DNA from: Erythroxylum novogranatense
Lineage: Eukaryota; Streptophyta; Magnoliopsida; Malpighiales; Erythroxylaceae
Direction of reading: 5' to 3'
NCBI GenBank assembly: GCA_029891385.1
Contig: CM057230.1
Coordinates: forward strand, 31,017,402 to 31,081,401
Length of the DNA: 64,000 nucleotides
The position numbers and the translations under genes are program-made. Below, in pieces: positions 12,430 to 24,349 of the stretch (position 1 is its first letter; every line of letters starts with the position of its first letter). Under the pieces are notes generated by a model. That model had not been told where the DNA came from. It searched no databases and worked only from the letters and a program-made list of their open reading frames with translations.

Positions 12430-13210
12430 AGAAAGTTGAAAGGAATCTATACAACTTCCATAAAGAATTCAAAAGCCAAATCCGTCTCTAAAGGTATCAA
12501 AATCCCACTCAAACTTTCTGTCCAAATAATATCTCCCTAAAGAATAACACAATTTTGAAATTTTCTATCTTTCTACTCCAAGGTCCAAACATGTCATATT
12601 TTATATCAATGTAAAGATAAAAAAGCAACCTACAACTTTCATGAAAGACAGAAAAATCAATTTGGCCTCTAAGGGAGTCAAAAATCACTTCAAAATTCCT
12701 GTCCACTAATACTCTTCCCAAACAGTAACAGCAACTTGTAAAAATCATAATTTCTTATTCCATGTTCCAAAAATTTCATACTTTACATAAATGGAAAGAT
12801 AAAAACAAAATCTAAAACTTTCATGAAGAACTTCAAAGCAATTTCAACCTTTAGCTAAGTCAATTTTTCAATCAAAGTTTCTGTTCGGAAATTTTCATCC
12901 TAAAACAACATCCAAACTTCCAAATTTCATATCTTCCAATTCTCACATCCACAAATAACATATGATACATCATTGAAAATCTAGGAAAATTCTATATAAC
13001 TTTCATTTAGACCACTTACTCCAATTCAGACTACATCAATATAGAAATTGGCCTCAAAGCAGTACACACAAACTTACTGTAATGGTCATTTCAAAAAACA
13101 AAGAAAAATATTACTTAAATTCGAATGATTATAACTTTCAATCCTGATATCGAAAAATATCATACTTTATGGCGATAGAAAGCTCTCAACAGAAGCTACA
13201 AGTTTCATGA
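12430..13210 (-). repeat. ~180-bp tandem repeats inside solo LTR A
   Basis: The landmark ACTTTCATGAAGA and variants recurs near 12450, 12632, 12811, 12996 and 13203, giving a period of about 180 bp and about five diverged units. Each unit also carries a 'TTTGACTTxxTTAGxGG'-like phrase and an ATATCATACTTTxTAT-like phrase. The same array appears in copy B. Confidence 0.7.
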
Positions 13211-13563
13211 AGATTATTTCATCAAATTCTGCCTAAATCATTCCAGAAAAATTCACAAAGTTTCAGCCCAAAAAGTCAACTCTTCATCTCCAAAAAGTCA
13301 AACTTTCATAATTCAACAAATTCTCACACTTTCACTCTTTATTTCTTGATTTTCAACTTCCATTTCAATCAACTCATTCACTTTAACTTTCGTAACCCAT
13401 ACTAATCTACTCAAGTATCAAAGTCATCAAAACTAATCAATTCTTTTCTCATCAATTTTCTTAAAGCACAATTACATCTGTAACACAATACATATACAAA
13501 AATACTCATTTCATACATTTAATATTTCTAAATTTTACTAAAAAATCGGGGTCCAACAAACAA

Positions 13564-14293
13564 ATTGACATTGCAACCAAAATTCTCTATCTTTCAGTAT
13601 AATACTACAAACCTCCACTCTAGCATAAGACCTAGCATGCTGAGATACAACCCACTTATCACTTGTAAACATTTACCTTGACTCTTTCTTCATCGAAACA
13701 AAAGACTGAAATGATAAGAAATTTGTTGCAAATCTTGTCATAACAGGACGACATAAATTCTTAACAATGGTAAATTTCCTTCTCATCAAATTCAAAACTC
13801 ATGCATGATTATAAATGAATTTTTTCACCTTTTTAGCCTTATGCATAGTCTCATCAATAACAGGAAAATACCTAGGATCCCTTATATTCTCTAGCATTAA
13901 TTCAATGTAATATGCAACGCAAGGAGTCCAAAAAAATGAATTATAGGTATTCTGCAACCTTTTTCTTGTTGCTTTATAAACGGAATCATTATTAGTAATA
14001 AATTGAACAATGTTTTTCGACCCTACTTCATTCACAACTTCATCAAATATCTTAAACAAAGTCTCAGTATTTCTAATAAGGTTAGATGCATCAATAGATT
14101 TAAAAAACATAGAGCCATTTGAAGAATAAACCAAAAATTTTATAATAGGCTCTTGTCTCCTATTTGTCCAACAGTCAGACATAATTGAACATCCATAAGT
14201 ACCCTAACTCACTATTCTTTCATCCAAATAATTTCTAATTTTGAAAACAGCACAACTCAAAAGTTTACCTCTTAAATCATCAATCGATGACCT
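13564..14293 (-). pseudogene. hAT transposase, DUF659 and catalytic region
   Basis: The open part 14182-13799 reads MSDCWTNRRQEPIIKFLVYS, then FKSIDASNLI, VVNEVGSKNIVQFITNND and FWTPCVAYYIELMLE, the DUF659/RNase H-like core of plant hAT transposases. The Asp of SDCW and the Asp of TNND lie where the family has catalytic Asp residues; the usual CAAHCIDLMLE is CVAYYIELMLE here, so a conserved His is lost. The frame continues past 13799 as NHAW..LMRRKFT..CRPVMTRFAT..FLSFQS (to about 13564), with breaks. Cut on the left by solo LTR A and on the right by the copia element. Confidence 0.8.
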
Positions 14294-14629
14294 TGAAAAC
14301 GTAAGATATCGTTTGTGTAATATTTCCAACCAACTTGTCTTATTGAATGAGTAAAGTATATATACACAATAAATGATTCTAATCTAGCCATTGAATACAA
14401 TTTGTTATAATTTGATGGTCTCAACGATGTCAGTATAATGTTGTGTCAGTAGAAACAGCTGGAGGGCAGTTATTGCTGGAGCTAATCATCTGGTGTATAT
14501 GTGCAGATCTGTTATTGTGAGCTGCAGATGATGATTTATTCAACTTCAATTGAATGGGCCTGGAATCTTTTGTGGACTTATCAAGTATTGCATGGACTTG
14601 AGTTGAGGTCCCGATCCATTATTCTAACA
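14294..14629 (-). repeat. 3' LTR of the nested copia element
   Basis: 336 bp, TG...CA ends. On the minus strand it is preceded by a short purine-poor stretch rather than a clear polypurine tract. It aligns throughout with 30530-31254 once the MITE there is removed. Confidence 0.85.
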
Positions 14630-15017
14630 TTCCTGTCAGCTTAAAACGGGATGAACATCGACGTTGAGCTTGAGATGAGCTTCGACGATCGGACCACCGT
14701 GAGAGGTTTTGTAAGTAAATCGCTAATTGATTTTCGGTGTTGACATATCTCACGCCTAATTCTTCTTTTCGATTTTATCTCGTATGAAATGAACGTCAAC
14801 CGATGTGTTTCATTGAGCATGAAACACCGGATTTAAGGCAAGAGATCTAGCGCCATTGTTATCACACCGATAATTGGTGTTTGTTTGAGAGTAAAACCCA
14901 GCTCCTTAAGTAGAGAGAAGCCATAGGACTTAGTAGAAATTTGAGCAAGTGCTCGTCACTCAAATTCTTGAGCGAGAGACATGGATTGCTTCTTTGAAAT
15001 CGAATATCGAGTTACCC

Positions 15018-15428
15018 CTAGGAAGACACAACCACCGATAGTGGACTTCTATCGTCTGAATTTCGCCCAATCGAGTCCACCGAAGCTTCGAGAGAGACAG
15101 GGTTTGATGATGGACGAAATAAAAAAGCAAACCCTAAGGTTCCTTTTAAGTATCGTAAGACATGCTTGCAGGCAACCCAGTGAGAGTCGAGAGGATTGGA
15201 GAGAAATTGACTTAAGCGATTGACTGTATAATTGATATCTGGTCTGGTATGACATAGGTATTGTAACGCTCCAATGATGCTTTTGTATAGGGTTGGATGC
15301 GCAAAAGGAGAACCTTCAAGAGCCGACAGCTTGGAACCAAGAGCCATGGGAGTAGAGCATGGTGTACAGTCGGACATATTGGTGCGAGCAAGGAGATCCA
15401 CGGTATACTGCCGTTGTGACAGGTACAA
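15018..15428 (-). pseudogene. Copia polyprotein: RT connection region
   Basis: Contains CTPCSTPMALGSKLS, YKSIIGALQYLCHTRPDINY and HVLRYLKGT, the conserved stretch between reverse transcriptase and RNase H of Ty1/copia polyproteins (PxxYRSLVGALQYLTxTRPDI pattern). The RNase H domain that should follow toward 14640 is not recognisable as an open frame and is degraded. Confidence 0.75.
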
Positions 15429-15509
15429 ACCATCTTTATTTTTGTAAGCTTCGAAACCAAGGAAGTGTTATATACTGCCTAGGGTTTTGAGAGCAAATTT
15501 GCTGTTGAG

Positions 15510-16100
15510 TTACTTGATTGATTGAATGTCTAAATATGAATTCCCTGTTATTAAGATGTCATCAACGTAGATTAGAAGCAGTAATAGGGAGCCATGGCAT
15601 TTTCTGTAGAAAAGAGAAGTGTCGGATTTAGACTTGTGAAATCCCCAATGTAGAAGAGTTGACTTTAAGGTAATATACCAAGCTCGTGGAGCTTGTTTAA
15701 GGCTATAGAGTGCCTTATCTAATTTCCAAACATGATGAGGAAATTGGTGATCCTCAAAGCCTTCGGGTTGATGGATATAGATTTCCTCATGAAGATGGCC
15801 ATTGAGAAAGGCGTGATTGACGTCTACTTGTTGGATGTCCCAATTTTGTGAAACAGCTAGAGATAACACCACCTTAATAGTTGAAGATTTTATCACAGGA
15901 CTGAAAGTCTCTGTAAAATCAAGGCCTGGAGTTTGGTTGAATCCTTTAGCCATAAAATGGGCCTTGTATTTTGCAATTGCATCATTAGAATCATACTTGA
16001 TGCGAAACACCCATTTAGTGCCCAAAATTTTCATAGAGGACTGAAACGGAACTAGAGACCATGTTTTATTGTGTTGGATAGCCTGAATTTTTGATTGCAT
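15510..16100 (-). pseudogene. Copia polyprotein: reverse transcriptase (RVT_2)
   Basis: 196 residues with the RVT_2 order: NKTWSLVPFQ, GTKWVFRIKYD, KAHFMAKGFNQTPGLDF, ETFSPVIKSSTIK, QVDVNHAFLNGHL, EEIYIHQPEGF, LYSLKQAPRAW and the catalytic YVDD (about 15558-15569). ARLVAKGF of the family is changed to AHFMAKGF. A frame break follows before the connection region at 15428. Confidence 0.85.
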
Positions 16101-16299
16101 GGCTTCTTTCCATATGGGATCTGTGAGAGCAGTGGCGGTTGATGTTGGTTCAGAAGTTGAGGAAGATGTGAGCGATGAGTGATAGATCTTTGGTTTTAAA
16201 ATACCACTTTTAGCTCATGTCTGCATGGGATGTAGGTTTCGGAGACATTGTCGTGCAGGAGGGTAAGGAAAATCAGATAATGGTGAAGAAGAAATAGGA

Positions 16300-16696
16300 T
16301 TAGAGTTGTGTACCTGAGTTGTTGTCCACGAAGAAGAAGAATGCGGGAGAGGTTCCATACGTGGAGACCGCCTGAAATTGCTCAGAAGTGTCGATCCACA
16401 AGACTCGGTTGGCTTGTATGAGGAGTAGGTTGCTTGTGGAATAGGGATAAGTAGGAAACTTCAGATTCATTGAATGTGACGACGAGATATATATATATGG
16501 CGGATGGATGCAAGCATTTATAGCCTTTATGATAAGGACTATAGCCAAGGAAACACATTTTACGGTGTGAAAATCGAGCTTATGTTTGTTGTAGAATCGT
16601 AAGAAAGGAAAACATGCGCATCCAAAAATTCTTAGGTGATCATACATGGGATGTTTGTGAAATAGTTTTTGGATTGGTGAGAGATTTTGTAGAACC
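16300..16696 (-). pseudogene. Copia polyprotein: integrase C-terminal part
   Basis: Reads VLQNLSPIQKLFHKHPMYDH then LRIFGCACFPFLRFYNKHKLDF, the conserved 'FGCxCFPxLRPYNxHKLxxRS' stretch of copia integrases, and then drifts out of frame. It is cut at 16696 by the gypsy LTR. The other half of the integrase lies at 28393-28910. Confidence 0.75.
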
Positions 16697-18655
16697 TGTT
16701 GGATCCCGAATTTATTTTTATGCTGTTATTAAGTATGAATTGTGTAATTTATGTGTTTATGCCTTAGTTTGATTAAATCGGATGTATTAGTGGAAAATTG
16801 AGATTTATTGAGTTCAATGTGGTTTAAATAGGAATTTAAGGATAAAAATAGAGGAGGGCATTTTGGGAAGGTTATTTGAGTTGGAGTGGTTTAGGCCTTG
16901 TAAGGAGGGGTAACTTGGTCTTTGTCTCCATTTAGAATTAAAGAAAGAAGATAGAAGGAAAGGAAAGAGAGGAAAAGAAAAGGAGAAGACAAGCCGTCGG
17001 TGGAGGAAGAAGAGAAGAGAAAGAGAGTTGCGATCTTTGAGGATTTCCGACGGTTGACGCGATTTCGAGTAAGTTAAGCGTTTCTTCTTGTTTTAGTTAG
17101 TTTAAACCCTAGAATCGTTTTGTATGAGGTTAGAACCGATTATGTAGGATTTTCGGAAAAACCTAAGTGAAATCTTTGGGTTGATGAGTTTGTGACGGTT
17201 TTTAAGGTTTGAATGAGTTAGAATTGTAGTATAAGTCTTGAATCAAGGTTTAGGTGTGTTGCATTTGTGTTTGTGGAAGGATTGAAGTTGAAAATGCAGA
17301 AAAGTCAGGTTTCGGAGTCGTTCTCCAGCCCATGCGTCATGACGTGTGAATTTTGATCGTCATGACGGCGCCTGCTTCCAACGAAGATGAAGTTTGGTAT
17401 TTTGGGCATATCTTTTGCTATAGATGTCCAAACGAGGTAATTTTGGATTCATTGTGATCTAGAGATAAAGGAATACAAGTTTTATGAAGAAGGGAAGTTC
17501 GGTATTTGCCTTTTAGGATTCGGGGAATTAGATGGAAGTCGAGCATAGATTGTTAATGTTAGCGTTTTAGTTTTGCGAAGCTGATTGAATATTTCTTTTG
17601 ACTGTTATTGATTTGGGACTTGGTTTGCTATAGGAAACCAAGCCGATCTGATTCCATCGCAAGAGGAAAGACAGCAGTGAGTCGGATACTCAGCGATATT
17701 AGGTGGGTAATGTACTTATAGTTGTTGTGTGATTAGGCAAATTCTTGCCTATGTGTGAATATATGTTATGTATGTTTAAGTGGATAATTTTGGTTTCATA
17801 TACCTTGAAAGAAGCATGAGAATATGAGTACGAGCATGTTATGCCTCGACTTCGGTCATGACATTTTGAATAAATGATTCTGAGCATGATTATGTGCTTT
17901 TGTTTGGGCGAGAGTGGAACCATTTCATTCGTCACGTGCACGTCGACAAGAGCCTTCTCCCGGCTGCCCGCTTGTGGCCTATGAGCTCCGAATGGACTCA
18001 TTTCGTTCAGGGTGTAAACTTCGATTTCTCCCTTTTGTTTCGATGGAACCCTCGAGCCATTGTGATGTGCATTGCATATTCGAATCATTCATTGTGAAGC
18101 ATACTTGGTGACATATTTGTGAGTTGAATTATCTATGCTGAATGCATGTATTATTGGCTTAGCACGTAAGAGCTAGAATGGATGTAAGCATATATATATA
18201 TATATATATACATTCATATGCTTGAATTTGTGCTAATTGTCGATGGCTATAATTATATTAGCCACTGAGCTGCGTAGCTCAACCCATTATTTTCCTCCTC
18301 AGGTGCAACTCAGGACATCAGTTGATCCTTGCCAAGCATCGAAGAACTTCGCAGTAGTTAGAGATCATTGTATTAAGTTAGTATTTTAGCTATCCCTCCG
18401 AGCATGTCATCATGGAGCATATTTCATGTATTTTGGATTTAGACTTATTTGTATTATATGTGGTTGATAACACTTGTTGAACTGCTTTATTTATTGCATA
18501 GTTCGAATGATTGGGTGTATGGTATTCGTGTGTAAAATTTTTGCATGTGCGAATCGACTTTTGTATGGATGTTAGGATCGGGTCCGATGTTTCGGGTAGC
18601 CCGTCGCGGGCGCAGCCCGAGGGGCCACCTCAGGATCTGGGGCCCGGCCCCAACA
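16697..18655 (+). repeat. 5' LTR of the gypsy element
   Basis: 1959 bp, TGTTGGATCC...CCCCAACA. A purine-rich leader (16940-17030), a cassette with CGTCATGACG (17330-17390), a module ending in CCAAACGAGG and a TA repeat (about 18190-18210) lie inside. Confidence 0.85.
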
Positions 18656-18659
18656 TATT

Positions 18660-18671
18660 TGGTATCAAAGC
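18660..18671 (+). promoter_or_regulatory. Primer binding site (initiator tRNA-Met)
   Basis: TGGTATCAAAGC, four bases after the LTR end, matches the usual plant TGGTATCAGAGC with one change (G to A). It marks the start of the internal region. Confidence 0.8.
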
Positions 18672-18827
18672 TTTAGGTTTGTGTGTCCTCGGCTTAGAAT
18701 GCATAGTAGGATGAGTTGTGTGATATATGATTATCTGTTGCATTTGATTTCTTACATATCATGCATACATGTAGGAATCAAGATCGACATATAGCTAATC
18801 CTTAGTGTTTGGATTTGAAGGAGTACG

Positions 18828-19748
18828 ATGCCACCCGTGAAGGACACGAGGAGCTTTGCAAGGATTTGTTGCACTGACTCTCCAGCTAGAGAGGAGAGGG
18901 CGATGAGTCGAGAGCTGTGGAATCTTGAGGCTTACGTAGGGTTAAGCGATGAGCCCGTCTTGTTGCAATCTCGAGTCGCCGGTTCGCGAGAGCCAAGGCT
19001 CCACTTGATCCGAGGTTGTTCGAGGCCTTCACCGGGCATTTGTCCAGCTATGGGTGAGATGCCCACCTTCTTGTTGAGCCTGAAGGGAGACGGTTTGATA
19101 AGTTGAGGAAGTATGGGCGATCGACTTCATGGGACGAGATCGAGAGAAGCTTTAGATTTGGTTGAGAAAGGCGAGAGAGTCTTTGGATCGGATGGATTTG
19201 TAAGGATGATGAGAGAGTTGTTTATGCTGCAAGTTTGCTTGAGGAGATGTTTGCATTGGTGGGAGGCGTGCGAGCGGTCGGATGAGACCCATAGGGTTGT
19301 CATGGCGAGAACTTCTTGGTTTGCTTTTAAGAAGAAGTATCTATCGAGGTTTACATTCAGTGACGCAGGGAGTTCCTCAGTCTCACCCAGAGGGAGATGA
19401 TAGTCAGTGAGTATGAGCGTCGGTTCACTCAGTTGGTGAGGTATGCTCCAGATCTGATGTTGAGTGAGGCTACTAGATGTCGCTGGTTTGAGTCAGGTCT
19501 GCACTTGGCTATCAGAGAGAAGGTGATAGTGCAGAATTTTTGTGACTTCCAGCAGTTAGTTGAGGTAGCTTTGAGGGTGGAAAATATTGAGAATATCAAG
19601 AGTGCAGTGAACAAGAAGAGAAAGGGCAGAGAGCAGTTTAAGAGGGGAGGTAGCACTAGTATTCCTATGTCGAACGAGTCTTTGGAGCTTCCTGTTCGAT
19701 CACGAGGAGAGGGCGATGGTTCGGTCGTAGAGACGATGAGGACTCTCT
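18828..19748 (+). pseudogene. Gypsy gag, N-terminal part
   Basis: Starts ATG 18828 (MPPVKDTRS). Shifted frames follow: WWEACERSDETHRVV (19259 on) and then REMIVSEYERRFTQLVRYAP and CRWFESGLHLAIREKV (19390-19530), the retrotrans_gag signature of Tekay/Del-type elements. At least two frameshifts break it. The reading ends at 19748, where a solo LTR is inserted, and continues at 22614 with the linker and zinc knuckle. Confidence 0.75.
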
Positions 19749-22613
19749 TGTAACATCCCGTTACCGATGTGAAGGGCATATCGATAATTTGGATGGGTTA
19801 GTGAGGTGCATTCATAATTGAACTGCACGTGCATTTTGCCTCTGCATCAGCGATAAATGAGTTATTTGCACATGCATACTTAGTGACATGCATTCATGAT
19901 TGTTCCAGCATTTAATTGTGATTATGAGTTGAATTGTGAATTGTGAGATAGTTATGTTAGATATGATTTATTGGGTTTGGAAATTAGAGTTGAGTGAGAA
20001 TTGAGGAATAGTTTGAATTCAGTGGTTGAATTAGTTGAATTGTGATTTGATTGAGAATTTAAAAATAATTGGTTTGTATGGTTGAATTAAAGGGAAAATT
20101 GAATTTTGGGAGTTGGAAATTGAGAATTGAGTATAGGACTTTGTGTTTTGTATTTTTGAGGATTTATGAGAATTTTTCTGGAATTTTTAGAGTTATGTGT
20201 CCGGACCGAGAAAATGCTTAGAGACTGATGATTTAGATTCCGGTTCCGAAAGTGAGTGGTTAATAGCTTGAAAATTTAAATTTGCGAGTTTGAGAATTAT
20301 TGTGATGAGCCAGTGAAATTTAGAGACTGAGATTAAATGAAATTAAGGAATATGATTTATAGGTTTAAATAAAAACCCTATATATATAAGAGTTAGGTTT
20401 TGATTTGGAAAAAAAACATTTTCTCCTTCTTTCTCTTCTCTCCCGTCGACGTTGTGGTTTGCTTTCCTTCGAGATTTTTCATTTGTTCCTTTCATTATGG
20501 TTAAAGAGTTGCTAGAGATCTTGGAGATGATGATGGTTGGCATGGATTGAGGAGTTCTTTGTGATTGTTAGAGTTTGAGAGAGTTTTGGAGGTTTTTAGG
20601 GTTTTCGGATTTTGATCTTCGATTTGGTAAGTTGTTGTGTTTAATGTTGTATTTATGGTTGTTTATGGCATTTAATGTGTTAGTATGGGTAGTTGAGAGA
20701 GTTAATGGAGGTTTTTAAGAGTATTAATGGCGGAAAATGACGATCGGAGAAGATGAAGTGGTCATGCGTCATGACGTCTGAAATAGGCCATCTGCATGAC
20801 GAAATAGCTTTGCTACGCGCCGCGAGCCAAGAGGACGTCATGGCGGCGAATAAATTCTTCACCATGGCGAGTTTATAGAGAGCGTCATGCGAGCCTGAAG
20901 AGTTGTTCGCCATGACAAGCGGTTCCACGAAGCGGCGGCGTCCCTTTGTGCCCCATGGCGAGGGTTGTGGAGTGTGGCGATGGACAGAATTTCAGATGAG
21001 ATTGAATTGGTTTTTAGGGTATAACTTTTAGTGTAGACCTCCAATTGAGGTAATTCTGGAATCGTTGTGAACTAGAAAAAGAGAGGTCTATAATTGTGGT
21101 AAAGACTGAGAGTTTGAATTTTGGTTAGAGGAATTGTAATTATCGAAAGAGAGTCAATTTCTGTTGCTAGTGCAACCTAGAGTTATGTTTTGACTGATTA
21201 GAGTTTTAATTGGAGATTTGAGAAATCAGTGGGTATTATTGACCTAGTGAATAGTGAATTGTGGGTTATGAAGCGAGAGAGATCGGAATGGGTTTAGAGC
21301 GCTGGAAAATCATGATCATGCATTATATAATTTCAATTAAGACATGTGCATTAGTGAATTCAATTGATTGAGCAATTAGTGATAAGAATTCGTTTGAATT
21401 GTTATAGAGGCACCATTGGATCGTTAGTCTACGGATATTGCTAGGACTTCCAGGCAGTAGCTCGGAAGTTACAGGTGAGTAACCTAGTTGGTTCCCCGAT
21501 CTTTGTGTGATAATATGTCTTTGTGAATGTGTGAATTAATTGACAATGTGAGTGATACAAATGTGAAATAAATGTGTTGCAATTGTGAGTAGCGTTACGA
21601 TTGTGAGTGATTGTGTGGAATGTGATGCAAATCTAATGCTTATGATTGTGAATCAGTGTATAGAACCATAAGTGTTCTGGTTGTGACAAACAAGTGAAGT
21701 GATATATATATATGTGTGTGTGTGCTAGTGATTGTGCAAGTGTTAGTGCATGCTAGGCATGATTATAAGCGGCAAATAAACAGTTGTAACTGGAGCAATT
21801 AGTGATCAGAGCTTTAAGCTCGATTATCGATGAAAAGGGAATAGTGTATACCGGAGGGCTCTCTAACCCAATGTGAGTGGGCGATAGTGCATACCGAGAG
21901 GGCTCTCCTACTTGCCGAAAATGTGATCATTGTGAAAAGTGCCTGGATCGGGATAGTGTTATCGCTCAGTCACAACAATGACATAAAATGAGAATTTGCA
22001 TACATTATGCATTTATTTGTGTAGTGAAATTGAGAATGCGTGTGATATGTGACAATTGTGAAGTGGCAGTGCGAGTTATTTTATTGTATAAATGTGTAAA
22101 TTGTGTTCGATGTTCCAATATCGTTAAAGTATACTAGGTGATATATTATATGTATATGCATGAGTTGGGTGAACCATCGATGATGGTTTCTCATTGAGTT
22201 CATAAACTCACCCAACATTGCTAATATTTTCGAGGCGTTAATAGGTTTCTAGCTCGAGATAGATGTTTTTCTTTGTGAGTGCTTAGTCAAGTGAAGCGAT
22301 GGCACTTGTGTCGGTCATTGGAAGCGATTTTGAGGATGACCTAGTATAGAAATTTTTATCAGTTTCCTTTTTGGGTTAGTGTATTGAGACTTTAGGGGAC
22401 TGATAGATTTGTCTATATTTTGGATTGATATTGTGAAATGAAAGATTATGATTTTGGTTTTTAATTTTAGTGATTTTCTTAATGCGGTTTAATTGTATGA
22501 TGCCATGCGAGTATTTAGTGATAGATGCAAACGTAGCACTTCCTTGCTGTGGGATATGTGTCGGAACGACCCACGGGCGTCCCGGTGTGTACCCTATAGT
22601 AAGGGGCGCTACA
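19749..22613 (+). mobile_element. Solo LTR, 2.9 kb, inserted in the gypsy gag
   Basis: Begins TGTAACATCCCG and ends GGGGCGCTACA, the end pair typical of a plant gypsy LTR. The gag reading to the left (..TMRTL) resumes on the right (..STISHQAST), which fits an insertion. The target duplication is unclear: TCTCT on the left against TCTAC on the right, so only the first 3 bases agree. It contains a TATATATAAG promoter-like site (20379-20388), a pyrimidine-rich leader, a GC-rich cassette with GTCATGGCGGCGAA (20837-20850), and a second GC-rich end block (22550-22610). No internal genes. Orientation follows the TATA and leader order. Confidence 0.7.
20755..20960 (+). repeat. GC-rich cassette with inverted CATGACG words in solo LTR
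   Basis: Holds CGTCATGACG (20766-20775), GTCATGGCGGCGAA (20837-20850) and TTCGCCATGAC (20908-20918); the last two are nearly complementary. It sits just upstream of a stretch like the CCAAACGAGG module of the other LTRs. The same words occur in the cassette of the gypsy 3' LTR. Confidence 0.55.
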
Positions 22614-22820
22614 TCTACTATTTCTCACCAAGCCTCGACGGTGGGCGGCAGTAGAAGGGGAGATAGGGACAAGTCATCCGTCCCTAAGTGTGAACACTGC
22701 GGTAATTTCCATAGTGGAGAGTGTTACCGATTGACGGGAGCATGTTTCAATTGTGGACATAAAGGACACAGGGCCAGAGAGTGTCCTCAGTCGTACACGA
22801 GAGAGGGATCTCAGATGTAA
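22614..22820 (+). pseudogene. Gypsy gag, zinc knuckle
   Basis: Reads CEHCGNFHSGECYRLTGACF and NCGHKGHRARECP. The second is a complete CCHC knuckle (C-x2-C-x4-H-x4-C); a partial first one (CEHCGNFHSGEC) precedes it, as in other chromovirus gag proteins. Stop TAA at 22818. The frame upstream belongs to the inserted LTR, so the open frame beginning at 22470 is chimeric and not a real gene. Confidence 0.8.
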
Positions 22821-22841
22821 CCTTCCAGGAGGACAGAGACT

Positions 22842-23350
22842 GTGGGTCAGAGGACTGCAACAGAAGTGGGCATTTCTGATGTAGCTAAGAGAGTGAGCAT
22901 TCCGGGGAGACCCAGAGGGCAGGCACCGGCTAGGTTGTTTGCGATGACTCGGGAGGATGCAGAGACCGCTCCTGATGTTGTCACTGGTATGGTTCGACTC
23001 TTTTCTGATGATGTGATTGCTTTGATTGATCCGGGTTCTACTCATTCGTTTGTTTCCTTGAGTAGACCTGTGTGTGATAGAAATGTGAGCCCTTTGGATA
23101 CTCCGCTGATGGTGAGTACTCAATCGGCGATATATTATTGTCAGTCAAGTATATAGAGTGTGAGATTTGTATTGGTAGAGAACTTCTTGTGGTGGATTTG
23201 ATGCCCGAAGATGGGAGGATTGAATGTGATTTTGGGATGGATACCTTAGAAAGTACAATGCCCGTTTGGATTATGGCGAGAGAGCGGTGGAATTTGATTT
23301 GGGTGATGGCAGAAGAGTGGTGTTTACTGGGGACAGAAAAGTAGGTCCGC
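22842..23350 (+). pseudogene. Gypsy aspartic protease
   Basis: VIALIDPGSTHSFVSLS around 23018-23068 is the RVP_2 active-site stretch with D-x-G; the family has D[ST]G[SA]THSF, so Pro at the second place is an allowed variant. The frame is interrupted near 23150 and continues in another frame with LLVVDLMPEDGRIECDFGMD (23176-23240). Confidence 0.7.
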
Positions 23351-24137
23351 CCATAATTGTTTCAGCATTGACAACAGAAAAGATGATGAGGAAGGGTTGT
23401 GAGGCGTTTTTGGCCTATGTGGTGGACACCAAGGCAGATAGATGGAAGCTGGAGGATATTCCAGTGGTCAGGGAATTCTCGGATGCCTTTCCTGAGGAAT
23501 TGCTAGGACTACCGCCAGTTAGGGAAATTGAGTTTCCCAATGAGCTTCTTTCAAGTACTGCACCGATTTCAATTCCGCCCTACCGGATGGCTCCGGCAGA
23601 ATTGAAAGAGCTTAAGGAGTAGTTAGAGGAGATGTTGGCAAAAGGGTACATTAGACCGAGTTCTTCACCTTGGGGAGCTCCGGCCCTATTCGTGAAGAAG
23701 AAAGATGGCTCGTTGAGGATGTGTGTGGACTATAGGAAGCTGAATCAGGTCACTGTGAAGAACAGGTATCCACTTCCTCGCATTGATGATCTGTTTGATC
23801 AATTGCAAGGGGCGAAAGTCTTCTCTAAGATAGACTTGAGATCGGGTTACCATCAGTTGAGGATTAAGGAGTCGGATGTGCGAAGCGCTTCGGGACTCGG
23901 TATGGGCATTTTGAGTTTTGGTTATGCCCTTTGGATTGTGAATGTGCTGCAGCATTCATGGATTTGATGAATCGGGTCTTTAAGCCATTTTTGGACCAAT
24001 TTATCATAGTCTTCATTGATGAAATATTGGTTTATTCCAAGAGTGATCGGGAGCATGAAGAGCATTTGAAAATTTCTTTGGAGACTTTGAGGAGGAATGA
24101 GTTGTATGCCAAATTCGATAAATGCGAATTTTGGTGA
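23266..24137 (+). pseudogene. Gypsy reverse transcriptase
   Basis: VVREFSDAFPEELLGLPPVR (23464-23523) is the pre-RT stretch; RT itself follows: YRMAPAELKELKE, an in-frame TAG (23620-23622), then [69 protein letters not shown] frameshift near 23890-23935 moves to ..[20 protein letters not shown] and [10 protein letters not shown], in which the second Asp of the catalytic FIDD box is Glu. Any one of these would inactivate it. Confidence 0.85.
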
Positions 24138-24349
24138 GGAAGTTGCATTTCTTGGACATATGATTTGAGCAGGAGTGCATGGATCCAAAGAAAATAGAAG
24201 CTGTGGTGGTAGAAGCCCGAAGAATGTAGCGAGAGGTGAGGAGTTTTACGAGTTTGGCGAGAGTTCTGCGGAGATTTGTGGAGGATTCTACATGATATCC
24301 GCTCCGATGGCGAAGTTGTTGGGGAAAATCAAGTTTGTTTGGGTGATCA

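Larger units (their letters stand above)
9153..13558 (-). mobile_element. Solo LTR, 4.4 kb, large LTR family (copy A)
   Basis: Begins TGTTGGGACCCG and ends GGGGTCCAACA, with a perfect 5-bp target duplication AACAA (9148-9152 and 13559-13563) inside the hAT transposase frame. No internal region, primer site, polypurine tract or second LTR copy was found between the ends, so it is read as a solo LTR formed by LTR-LTR recombination. The same family lies in the other orientation at 49030-53656, which sets the strand here. Contents in family orientation: ~180-bp tandem repeats (about 13210-12430), a GC-rich cassette (12335-12190), a shared bending-down module, a promoter-like leader (about 11400-11220) and a GC-rich block (10540-10340). 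Related to the gypsy LTR at 16697 by its first bases and by several blocks. Confidence 0.85.

Noticed and set aside
17699..18111. Overlapping open frames on both strands within the gypsy LTR
   Set aside because: They lie in LTR sequence, differ between the two LTRs (27471-27852) and resemble no family.
22470..22820. Open frame of 116 codons with zinc knuckle taken as one gene
   Set aside because: It starts inside the solo LTR and crosses its right end at 22613 into gag; it is a chimera of two elements by chance of frame.
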